A stretch of 64,000 bases of DNA from IMG/VR virus record IMGVR_UViG_3300010354_000047, positions 62,001 through 126,000 of that record; one strand, given 5' to 3'. Every line of letters begins with the position of its first letter. Positions within the stretch are counted from its first letter, which is position 1. The translations under genes and the position numbers were made by a program. Below, one piece after another: positions 58,326-64,000 of this stretch. The notes beneath the pieces were generated by a model that saw nothing but the letters and a program-made list of their open reading frames with translations, did not search any database and was not told where the DNA came from. Source of the stretch: a virus.

Positions 58326-59068
58326 TGTACGGATCTTTCTCTCCTGAAGCCTTGCAGTTTTGGGACTTTGTTCGATGCCAAAGACCGAATGGGACCTTTT
58401 ATGGGACTTCCGGTCGGTGTAAGTCCGGTGTCCAAGTTTCCTCAAAACCTCAAAAACTTTCCGGAAGCCTACTTGGGGCGGGAAAAGAGAGCAAAGTATA
58501 TGACATTGGCAGGGACAGAGCACTCAAGGTGAGTACGGCAAACTATGAAAGTCTAGAAACACATCAGATTGCTTCTCAGCTCGGAGTCGCTCCAAGGCTG
58601 TACGCTCACGGAAAGATGCGTGATGGTAGAAACTTTCAGATCGTTGAGAAGGTTAAGACAAGCGATATCCATGGACTGGGACAACCCGGATCTAGGGCCA
58701 AGGAAATTGAAGACCTTGATGAAAATCAGCTATTTCGTGAAAAAGAGGCTTACAAAGCCAGTCTGAAACTTAATGCGGGCGGGGTTGCGCACGGGGACCT
58801 CCACGGAGGAAATATAAAGTGGGACGAGAACAATCAGAAAGCTATCCTTCTTGATTTTGATAATGCCACTAAGAGCTGGAAGGACGCTCGCGCTGAAGCT
58901 GCGAGTACGCTAAATACCATAGGTATTCGCCTCGAGAACTCGGGATATTACGATGAGGCCGACGAGGTGTACTCAAAAAGTTCGATAATTTCCCGGATAT
59001 CCTCGATAAAAATGTCAAAGGCTATCGAAGAGACTTCCGGTCTGCTAGATTCTGTTTTTCCGGGGTGA
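58325..59068 (+). CDS. Kinase-like protein with C-x13-C signature
   Basis: 247 residues. MYGSFSPEALQFW leader leads straight into the C-x13-C signature (Cys18, Cys32; FVRCQRPNGTFYGTSGRC). Kinase-like fold follows: LGAGKESKVYD at 50-60 (Gly loop), K68 (ALKVS), HGDLHGGN at 156-163 (D158), DFD at 177-179. This loop is of APH/RIO type. Substrate unknown. The leader, signature and kinase order is unlike the 15796 gene, which uses the other signature, so the same enzyme class occurs behind both tags. Confidence 0.75.
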   Translation: MYGSFSPEALQFWDFVRCQRPNGTFYGTSGRCKSGVQVSSKPQKLSGSLLGAGKESKVYDIGRDRALKVSTANYESLETHQIASQLGVAPRLYAHGKMRDGRNFQIVEKVKTSDIHGLGQPGSRAKEIEDLDENQLFREKEAYKASLKLNAGGVAHGDLHGGNIKWDENNQKAILLDFDNATKSWKDARAEAASTLNTIGIRLENSGYYDEADEVYSKSSIISRISSIKMSKAIEETSGLLDSVFPG

Positions 59069-59071
59069 CGG

Positions 59072-59099
59072 GTTTACTCCCGTAGGGTCGAGCTATAGT
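59072..59099 (+). promoter_or_regulatory. Promoter GTTTAC-N16-TATAGT before hsp20
   Basis: GTTTAC at 59072-59077, 16-bp spacer, TATAGT at 59094-59099, 53 nt before the ATG at 59153. Confidence 0.65.
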
Positions 59100-59152
59100 G
59101 GGTTTGTCGGGTTTCCCGACTCTCACACATTGCTTTTTAGCCCTGAGAACAA

Positions 59153-59542
59153 ATGACACGCAATTCTTCACTCGTTCCTAGCAGCAGTATCTTCGATAAC
59201 TCCAGCCACGATTTGGTAGAGTTTTTGATGAATAGGGGTAGCTTTGGCTTCCCCTCTGAGACCTACTTTAGATCCCGCTCCCTGGTCGTTAGACCGGTGA
59301 AGACAGAGGAGTCTGAAGCGATCATCGAGATTGAGACCCCTGGAATCAACCCCTCTGATATATCTGTTACAATCGAAGGCAAGTCTCTTACGGTAAAGAC
59401 ACCAAGAGGTGATGCCTATGTGACTATTGGTCAGAGGTTAAAGTCTGAGGACGCTACTGCTTCCTTGAAGCATGGCCTTCTCACGATCAGAGTTCCAAAA
59501 AGGGATTCTAAGATCGTAGAGGTCCAAGTTCACGAAGAGTGA
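59153..59542 (+). CDS. hsp20: Hsp20 small heat-shock protein
   Basis: 129 residues. Alpha-crystallin domain: AIIEIETPGINPSDISVTIE, GKSLTVKTPRGDAYV, then DATASLKHGLLTIRVPKRD, the PxK-like end of the fold. The C-terminal IxI-type anchor is weak. It prevents aggregation of host or phage proteins and is a known cyanophage accessory gene. Ends with a strong hairpin terminator. Confidence 0.93.
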   Translation: MTRNSSLVPSSSIFDNSSHDLVEFLMNRGSFGFPSETYFRSRSLVVRPVKTEESEAIIEIETPGINPSDISVTIEGKSLTVKTPRGDAYVTIGQRLKSEDATASLKHGLLTIRVPKRDSKIVEVQVHEE

Positions 59543-59551
59543 ATAGTTTCG

Positions 59552-59576
59552 GCCCCGCCTTTCGGTGGGGCTTTTT
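59552..59576 (+). terminator. Bidirectional-type terminator after hsp20
   Basis: GCCCCGCC-TTTC-GGTGGGGC with TTTTT. It lies between converging hsp20 (plus) and the small minus gene, whose stop codon lies within the T run, so it may serve both directions. Confidence 0.85.
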
Positions 59577-59736
59577 AGTATGCCATCAAAGCGTAGACTT
59601 CTTCCGCAGAGAGCCCACCATTTTTCTCAACTGCTTGAAGGATTTTCTCAGCCTTTTCATCAGCAGCAGGTGTGTTCATGCGAACGAGACCTTTTCTCTT
59701 TACCATTGCTCGAAAATTAGCGCTTTGTTCTTTCAT
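59575..59736 (-). CDS. Small protein, 53 aa, end of minus-strand operon
   Basis: Minus-strand frame with an ATG at 59734-59736 overlapping the stop of the kinase-like gene (ATGA). Product: MKEQSANFRAMVKRKGLVRM, NTPAADEKAEKILQAVEKNG, GLSAEEVYALMAY. Short, basic then acidic helix. Below usual length cut-offs but supported by the overlap and the terminator after it. Function unknown. Confidence 0.65.
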   Translation of the reverse strand: MKEQSANFRAMVKRKGLVRMNTPAADEKAEKILQAVEKNGGLSAEEVYALMAY

Positions 59737-60509
59737 TTTAGGTTCTGAATTTCTTGAAGGTACTCTTCTGCTAACCTAACTTTCTTAGCCTTATTCGCTT
59801 TACTCGTTGATTTCGTGATCTTCTTATACTCTTCTAGGTATTTGTTGACAATCTGAAAGTACGGATCCGTAGAGAGTTCGGGATTGTCCCACCCAATTAG
59901 CTTCGCTATCTTTGACAAGTCCTGCAAAACTCGATTCGGCTGCACGGAGGTCTTAACAATCAATCCAAAGTCAACCAGCTTCACATTGTTGTTGTCCACA
60001 AGAAACTGCTGACTATGTGCGTCACCATGGGCATAACCTATTCTATGCAGGTCTCGCAGAGCGTAAGCGGCTTTTCTAGCCTGGGTAGCATTCATGATAG
60101 CCTCCCCTTCTTCTTTCCCGAAACTCTTCCAAAGGGGTTTTCCTTTGGCTAATTCCATCTCAAGATGCTTCGGACTTGAAGAAATAATTCTGGGGGAATG
60201 GCCTAACTCCCCCATGCGAGTCGCGACCTGAATCTCTTCGTCTCCAAACTCCGAAGACTCATCCTTCATAATCTTGACAACTCTCTTTCCGTCGGGGCTT
60301 ATACGAACCTCCCCTTGGTAACCTTCCGCAAGTTTGTTCCAACTGCTGTAATCAGGCTCTTGGTTCAGTCTCCCTGAAGCTTGCTCCAGAACAGCTCCCC
60401 ATTTTCCGGGGAGAGCTTTACGGCATTTTTTGCTGCTAGAAACGCAGGCTCCTCCGCAGCTTATGCCTTTTGAGCAGTTTAGCTTTCCTCTCACGATATT
60501 ATAGCCCAT
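59733..60509 (-). CDS. Kinase-like protein with C-x5-C-x3-C-x6-C signature
   Basis: 258 residues. Signature at Cys12, 18, 22, 29 (LNCSKGISCGGACVSSSKKC). Kinase-like core: K79 (VVKIMKD), HGDAHSQQF at 161-169 and DFG at 180-182. The usual Asn three to five places after the catalytic Asp is Gln here (HGDAHSQQ), so activity may be altered or the protein pseudokinase-like. Overlaps the peptidase by 19 nt. Third kinase-like protein of the window. Confidence 0.72.
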   Translation of the reverse strand: MGYNIVRGKLNCSKGISCGGACVSSSKKCRKALPGKWGAVLEQASGRLNQEPDYSSWNKLAEGYQGEVRISPDGKRVVKIMKDESSEFGDEEIQVATRMGELGHSPRIISSSPKHLEMELAKGKPLWKSFGKEEGEAIMNATQARKAAYALRDLHRIGYAHGDAHSQQFLVDNNNVKLVDFGLIVKTSVQPNRVLQDLSKIAKLIGWDNPELSTDPYFQIVNKYLEEYKKITKSTSKANKAKKVRLAEEYLQEIQNLK

Positions 60510-61210
60510 CCATCATTCTCCCCATCTACCGTCCATCTCGAATCGAGAAGGTTCTTACTGTATTTCTTGGTCTTTCCGTCTATCTTTGGATAGGTTCCTG
60601 AAGCGTGATCAATTTCCCCCCACGGATCATGAACAATATACCAACAACCCCCTGGAGCTTTTGGATCCAGTTCCTTACCGATCACAATAAGCCAGTGCCC
60701 CCCACCAGAGGGACGAGATGCTGGACCTTTGTGTAGGATACCAATTGGAACAGGAATTCCTTTACTCAGTTGAGAGTCAAGAAGTGAAAAGGTACCATTT
60801 GTGACAAATTTCGCAGGTAAGCCAAAAGCTTTTAGCGTTTGAATTTGGATATGTGCGTCCGTAGTGTCACCTGATTTGAAAACTTCTCGAACATATTTAT
60901 CGTCCCCTCGAGAACCTGGAAGGGTCCCGGGCTTCATGGCCTCTAGAAGCATTGCGCAGCTGCTGGAAAAGCAAGTGCGATAGGCATCTCGATAGTTGTC
61001 CCTTTGGGAGAAGTAAGGGACTTTTAGCAGAATGTTCTTGTTCATGGGAGTCCTAAACTTTCTAACCCATTTCGCCTCATCAGTGAGAAGTTCAGAATCT
61101 GCATCTCTAACAGACTTTTCGAAATCCAAAAGGGCATCTTTTTGGTTAGGGTTCTCTGGTCTAAAGTTTGACACAAAGTCCAACAACTTTCCAGGGGGAA
61201 AGGCAGGCAT
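60491..61210 (-). CDS. C39-like papain-fold peptidase
   Basis: 239 residues. VPYFSQRDNYRDAYRTCFSS with Cys80 as the catalytic residue, then GGHWLIVIGKE with the His and YIVHDPWGEIDHASG with the acid: Cys, His, Asp/Asn in the order of peptidase C39/C39-like families. It is the first gene of a minus-strand operon with a kinase-like gene. Its start at 61210 lies opposite the plus promoter region. May cleave tagged proteins or act in peptidoglycan turnover; neither is shown. Confidence 0.75.
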   Translation of the reverse strand: MPAFPPGKLLDFVSNFRPENPNQKDALLDFEKSVRDADSELLTDEAKWVRKFRTPMNKNILLKVPYFSQRDNYRDAYRTCFSSSCAMLLEAMKPGTLPGSRGDDKYVREVFKSGDTTDAHIQIQTLKAFGLPAKFVTNGTFSLLDSQLSKGIPVPIGILHKGPASRPSGGGHWLIVIGKELDPKAPGGCWYIVHDPWGEIDHASGTYPKIDGKTKKYSKNLLDSRWTVDGENDGWAIIS

Positions 61211-61230
61211 AGGGCTTGGGTGACTAACTT

Positions 61231-61236
61231 AGTTTA
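61231..61236 (-). promoter_or_regulatory. Divergent promoter region, minus side TAAACT
   Basis: On the minus strand a TAAACT hexamer (61236-61231) lies 20 nt before the ATG at 61210, the distance seen elsewhere between -10-like boxes and starts. No clear -35. The plus side has GGGTAAAAGT at 61257-61266, so both directions are served from this 76-bp gap. Confidence 0.35.
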
Positions 61237-61256
61237 CCCTCTCTCTTTGTGACTCC

Positions 61257-61266
61257 GGGTAAAAGT
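61257..61266 (+). promoter_or_regulatory. Late-type box GGGTAAAAGT
   Basis: Full motif, 20 nt before the GTG at 61287; supports that GTG as the true start. Confidence 0.55.
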
Positions 61267-61286
61267 TATCAGTTTGATATGGAAAA

Positions 61287-61673
61287 GTGGATCGTAGAAT
61301 TCGTTCAACGAATTCGAAACCACGAAATCGAAAAACTCTCGCCGACAAATGTGCAGAAACTATCGGAAGCTGGACATTCATCGGAACACAAGCTTTCGGG
61401 TTGTTTCTCTGGATGAGCTTAAACGGGACAGGACTCCTAAGGCTCGACCCTTACCCTTTCATCCTTCTGAATCTTCTGCTATCCACCCAAGCTGCGTTCA
61501 CAGGTCCAATCCTTCTCATGGCTTCAAATCGCCAGTCAGAAATTGACAGAAAACGAGACATAGCCCATTATGAACTCGACCTTGAAGAGAAAGGTACCAT
61601 AGACCAATTAGCTGTCGATCTAAGAAAGATAAACAAGAGACTCGAATCCCTTGAGGACAATGAGCACTACTAA
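61287..61673 (+). CDS. DUF1003-type membrane protein
   Basis: 128 residues from GTG. After a basic N-terminus, KTLADKCAETIGSWTFIGTQ, AFGLFLWMSLN, DPYPFILLNLLLSTQAAFTG, PILLMASNRQSEIDRKRDIA and a charged tail. Two membrane helices and the DPYPF..LNL.LS..AA and MASNRQ.EIDR signature identify DUF1003, a family of unknown function in bacteria and phages. The next gene begins by overlapping its end. Confidence 0.9.
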   Translation: MDRRIRSTNSKPRNRKTLADKCAETIGSWTFIGTQAFGLFLWMSLNGTGLLRLDPYPFILLNLLLSTQAAFTGPILLMASNRQSEIDRKRDIAHYELDLEEKGTIDQLAVDLRKINKRLESLEDNEHY

Positions 61674-61896
61674 CCTTTCGGAAAGAAGATCCTTCAACAC
61701 AGAGATTCGTGCCCCCTGGAATCCTGTAATTCACAATCTACTTAAGGCGATCGAGTATCATGTTCACTATGATCTGGAGAAAGATAGCGAGTATCATCGA
61801 CAGCAGGCAGCGGTACTAAGGAAATATGTGGCTAACTTGAAAGACTGGATTGAGAAAGAAGAAGATTTAGAACGGGTAAAATCAGTGAAAGAGTAG
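61660..61896 (+). CDS. Small hypothetical protein, 78 aa
   Basis: ATG 61660 overlaps the DUF1003 stop; a TTG at 61651 is less likely. Product: APWNPVIHNLLKAIEYHVHY, then a charged helix (DLEKDSEYHRQQAAVLRKYV) and Lys/Glu end. Probably helical. Unknown function; coupled to the membrane protein. Confidence 0.6.
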   Translation: MSTTNLSERRSFNTEIRAPWNPVIHNLLKAIEYHVHYDLEKDSEYHRQQAAVLRKYVANLKDWIEKEEDLERVKSVKE

Positions 61897-61905
61897 CTTA
61901 CCCTC

Positions 61906-63144
61906 ATGTCTGTTATTGTCTTTCCGGACAGTCCTGTAAACGGTCAAATATACCCTCCAAAGCGCATTCCCGGAGTAAACCAGTATAAGTGGAACGCAAG
62001 CGCTTCGACTTGGGAAATCGTTTTAGAAATCGGAGCGCCAGGGCCAACGGGTCCGACTGGGCCGCAGGGGGCGACAGGTGTGGCCGGGACAACCGGTTTG
62101 GTCGGAGCAACAGGTCCGACTGGGCCGCAAGGAGCGACAGGAACAAATGGAGCCTTTCTTCTTACGGTAAGTCCGAATGTTGGTTTGACTCTTGAGGATT
62201 ACAATCTCTCAACCCTGTACAACACACTCGTCGACGATGAGGAGCTTAGCGTTTCCGTTGGAGGAGCTGAACCGACTCCAGCCTCAGAGTGGAAAGAGAA
62301 AAATTTGGTCGAAGTCCTAGATACCATTCTATTTCCTGTCCTTCAGCCGACCTATACTCTCCCCACAGTATCCCTCTCTGCTTCTCAATCGGGAATCAAA
62401 GAGATAGGCGCTCCCCTTACCCAAAATTTAACGATAACTGCTATCAAAAATGACGCCGGCATATTTACATCCTTAAATCTCCAGAGAAATGACACCATTA
62501 TCGCTTCAGTTTCTGGCCCGATTGGCTCGCCTTATCCAAGTTTGCCAGCCCAATTTGGCTTCGCAGATCCGAATAATCCCAACTTCTCCTACTCTCTTTC
62601 CTACTCTAACACACTAACTGTAACCACGGGGACAACGTCCTGGGATGGAGAAGGTTGCTTTAATGCGGGTTTACCCAAAGATACGAACAAAGGTGACACC
62701 GATTCTCGACCAGCCCAATTACTATCTGTCAATGCTCGCCAGAGTTCAGGTTGCTTGAACTCATCCACAGTTTCGATTGAAGGAATTTATCCCTACTTCT
62801 GGGGAAAATCTGTGACAGCCCCCACAGCGGGATCCATCGCAGCGAGTATACAGGCAGGTACGGAAAACAAGGTTCTAGCGAGTGCAAGCACAGGTGTTTC
62901 GGCACAATTTGATGCAGCTGCCGAGTACATTTGGTTTGCTCACCCTGCGATTTACACTACGAAAACAATCTGGTTTAATACGCCCCTAAACCAAGGGTAT
63001 ATTGGACCAACAAACTTTATTAATGACCCGGTTACTCAGACTGTGACCTCCCCAAACGGTTATTGGGCGGGAATCAGTTACAAGGTGTATGTTAGCAATT
63101 ACGCAACAAACACAACCGGTACCATCCAGCTTCTAAACTCTTAA
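61906..63144 (+). CDS. Collagen-like tail fibre protein, 412 aa
   Basis: N-terminal VFPDSPVNGQIYPPKRIPGV and YKWNASASTWEIV is a common phage fibre attachment start. About residues 44-80 a collagen-like Gly-X-Y tract (GPTGPTGPQGATG and more) forms a triple helix. The rest is beta-rich, with Ser/Thr/Ala repeats and a WFNTPLNQGYIG-type C-terminal head. Typical fibre with collagen shaft. Starts 10 nt after the previous stop. Confidence 0.82.
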   Translation: MSVIVFPDSPVNGQIYPPKRIPGVNQYKWNASASTWEIVLEIGAPGPTGPTGPQGATGVAGTTGLVGATGPTGPQGATGTNGAFLLTVSPNVGLTLEDYNLSTLYNTLVDDEELSVSVGGAEPTPASEWKEKNLVEVLDTILFPVLQPTYTLPTVSLSASQSGIKEIGAPLTQNLTITAIKNDAGIFTSLNLQRNDTIIASVSGPIGSPYPSLPAQFGFADPNNPNFSYSLSYSNTLTVTTGTTSWDGEGCFNAGLPKDTNKGDTDSRPAQLLSVNARQSSGCLNSSTVSIEGIYPYFWGKSVTAPTAGSIAASIQAGTENKVLASASTGVSAQFDAAAEYIWFAHPAIYTTKTIWFNTPLNQGYIGPTNFINDPVTQTVTSPNGYWAGISYKVYVSNYATNTTGTIQLLNS

Positions 63145-63148
63145 CATA

Positions 63149-63862
63149 ATGAGTATTCATCTCAATGATAACTTATTCATTGAGGGGCCAAAGCCTATTG
63201 ATGACAAGTATGGCCCATACTCGAGTGTTTCTCAGGCTCTTGAGGCCATTGAAACAATTGTACGCTACCGAGGTTTAACAGTCGGCGTCCTTCAATCTGG
63301 CTCCCTAAGAGAGTACTGGTTTCGGGACGGGATTGAGGACCTGAATCTCGTAGAGAAAGGAAATCAAGGGGCAACGGGTGCCCCTGGGGAGCCTGGGCAA
63401 GACACCTTCGGGGCGATGGGGGCAACTGGCCCTTCCGGAGCGAGTGGCGTGAAAGGGGCGACGGGGGCGACGGGGGCGACGGGATTCGGAGCGACGGGGG
63501 CGACGGGACCTGTTGGTGAGATGGAGATAGCCTTCGCTGTCAATACGGATCCGTATCTCACTACAGGGACCAAAATAACTTTTTCAATGCCGTACACTCT
63601 CGTCGTGGGGAGAGTATTTTTGAGCACGGCGGAAATTCCTCGGCTTCAGCCTGTGATTGTAGACATCACTAAGAACGGTGTCTCCATTTTTTCGACGAAA
63701 CCGGAAATTTCCTCGGATTTTACAATGGGTGGCTGGAACGCCTCCTTTTCCTCAGCGACTCTCGAGAAAAATTCCCAGATCCGAATAATCGTGAACCAGG
63801 TTGGAAGGCTTCCGGATACGGGAAACCGCCTTATGGTCTGGCTTCTGGGGGCAAAAGGTTGA
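63149..63862 (+). CDS. Short collagen-like fibre protein, 237 aa
   Basis: N-terminal MSIHLNDNLFIEGPKPIDDK; residues about 72-125 form a Gly-X-Y tract (GATGAPGEPGQD and GATGATGATGFGATGATG); a C-terminal domain of about 110 residues (MPYTLVVGRVFLSTAEIPRL, TKNGVSIFSTKPEIS) is a globular tip. Its N-terminus is repeated almost exactly in the next gene, so these are tandem paralogues. DNA in the tract holds direct 9-bp repeats. Confidence 0.8.
   Translation: MSIHLNDNLFIEGPKPIDDKYGPYSSVSQALEAIETIVRYRGLTVGVLQSGSLREYWFRDGIEDLNLVEKGNQGATGAPGEPGQDTFGAMGATGPSGASGVKGATGATGATGFGATGATGPVGEMEIAFAVNTDPYLTTGTKITFSMPYTLVVGRVFLSTAEIPRLQPVIVDITKNGVSIFSTKPEISSDFTMGGWNASFSSATLEKNSQIRIIVNQVGRLPDTGNRLMVWLLGAKG
63455..63510 (+). 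repeat. GGGGCGACG tandem repeats in collagen tract
   Basis: Three tandem GGGGCGACG units, then a GGATTCGGA interruption and two more copies. The repeat encodes G-A-T triplets in frame, so copy-number changes would alter shaft length in frame. Confidence 0.8.
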
Positions 63863-63871
63863 GTCGAACGC

Positions 63872-63880
63872 GGGTAAGAT
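63872..63880 (+). promoter_or_regulatory. Late-type box GGGTAAGAT
   Basis: Variant box 33 nt before the ATG at 63914; weaker than the others. Confidence 0.25.
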
Positions 63881-63913
63881 CAGCTATAGAGATTTCTATT
63901 TGGCCTACCTTGA

Positions 63914-64000
63914 ATGAGCATTCATCTCAATGACAACCTATTCATTGAGGGTCCGAAGCCTTTAGACGACAAGTATGGTCCGTACGAAAGTATATCTGCG
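63914..64000 (+). CDS. Fibre paralogue, 3' end cut by window
   Basis: Only 29 residues are present. They start MSIHLNDNLFIEGPKP, identical to the start of the 63149 gene, and continue LDDKYGPYESISA against IDDKYGPYSSVSQ, so a third fibre gene of this series continues past the window end. Confidence 0.8.
   Translation, partial: MSIHLNDNLFIEGPKPLDDKYGPYESISA

Noticed and set aside
57955-58347. Plus-strand frame of 130 aa overlapping the 57837 gene
   Set aside because: Begins inside the coupled 57837 gene and lacks its own start signals; basic composition is a frame effect.
1-64000. tRNA genes
   Set aside because: No cloverleaf-like stretch was found in the intergenic gaps, which are mostly too short; scanning with a tRNA covariance model would be decisive.

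Overview
This window is part of a large, tailed, double-stranded DNA cyanophage genome, probably infecting marine Synechococcus or a relative. The evidence is a complete phage packaging and tail module (large terminase, tape measure, hub, many fibres) together with a set of genes typical of cyanophages: a high-light-inducible (Hli) protein, PhoH, SpeD, Hsp20, ThyX, MazG, dCMP deaminase, NrdA and NrdB. No T4-type replication or capsid gene is visible. The replication gene is an SF3-like ATPase and the terminase is of the phage TIGR01630-like type, so this is not a classical T4-like cyanomyovirus. A long-tailed siphovirus-type relative is my best guess, but tail type cannot be settled from this window. 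No portal, capsid protein or prohead protease is visible; they must lie outside.

Layout. 1-3241: end of a virion-type gene, two small genes (one a candidate small terminase) and terL, joined by ATGA/TAATG overlaps. 3310-4451: a small gene, phoH and a terminator. 4482-17291: a cassette of about 20 small to medium genes of mostly unknown function, many carrying one of two short cysteine signatures fused to unrelated domains (HNH nucleases, kinase-like fold, DUF6582-like repeats, coiled coils). The first two genes of this cassette are broken by homopolymer frameshifts. 17345-32834: about 15 kb of tail fibre and receptor-binding genes. 32844-33602: a lone minus-strand DCL/HNH-like gene. 33677-37203: nucleotide and DNA metabolism (DEDDh exonuclease, ThyX, 5' nuclease). 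37239-44966: tail tip module (tube-like protein, tape measure with M15 peptidase-like domain, hub). 45052-48128: an isolated transcription unit of unknown, possibly ssDNA-binding, function, then the SF3-like primase/helicase. 48125-57129: small genes, MazG, dCMP deaminase, two sigma-like factors, thioredoxin-like protein, SpeD, Hli, RNR, a possible NblA-like protein. 57164-61210: a second group of signature-tagged genes, Hsp20, and a three-gene minus-strand operon (C39-like peptidase, kinase-like protein, 53-aa protein). 61287-64000: DUF1003 membrane protein, a small protein and collagen-like fibre genes, the last cut by the window end.

Regulation. Two recurrent promoter-like elements can be read by eye. 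GGGTAWA-type boxes sit a nearly constant 20-26 nt before start codons of structural and tagged genes (late class). GTTTAC-N16/17-TATACT boxes precede metabolic genes (early/middle class). Two sigma-like proteins are encoded here and could read them. Three hairpin terminators separate units.

The most unusual content is the set of tagged proteins: at least ten genes share either a C-x13-C signature containing RP(D/N)G..YG or a C-x5-C-x3-C-x6-C signature, fused to different effector-like domains. I infer that these may be virion-packaged or injected cargo sharing a common targeting or processing signal, but the sequence alone does not prove this. No gene-free stretch exceeds 300 bases. No tRNA, CRISPR array, integrase or insertion sequence was seen.
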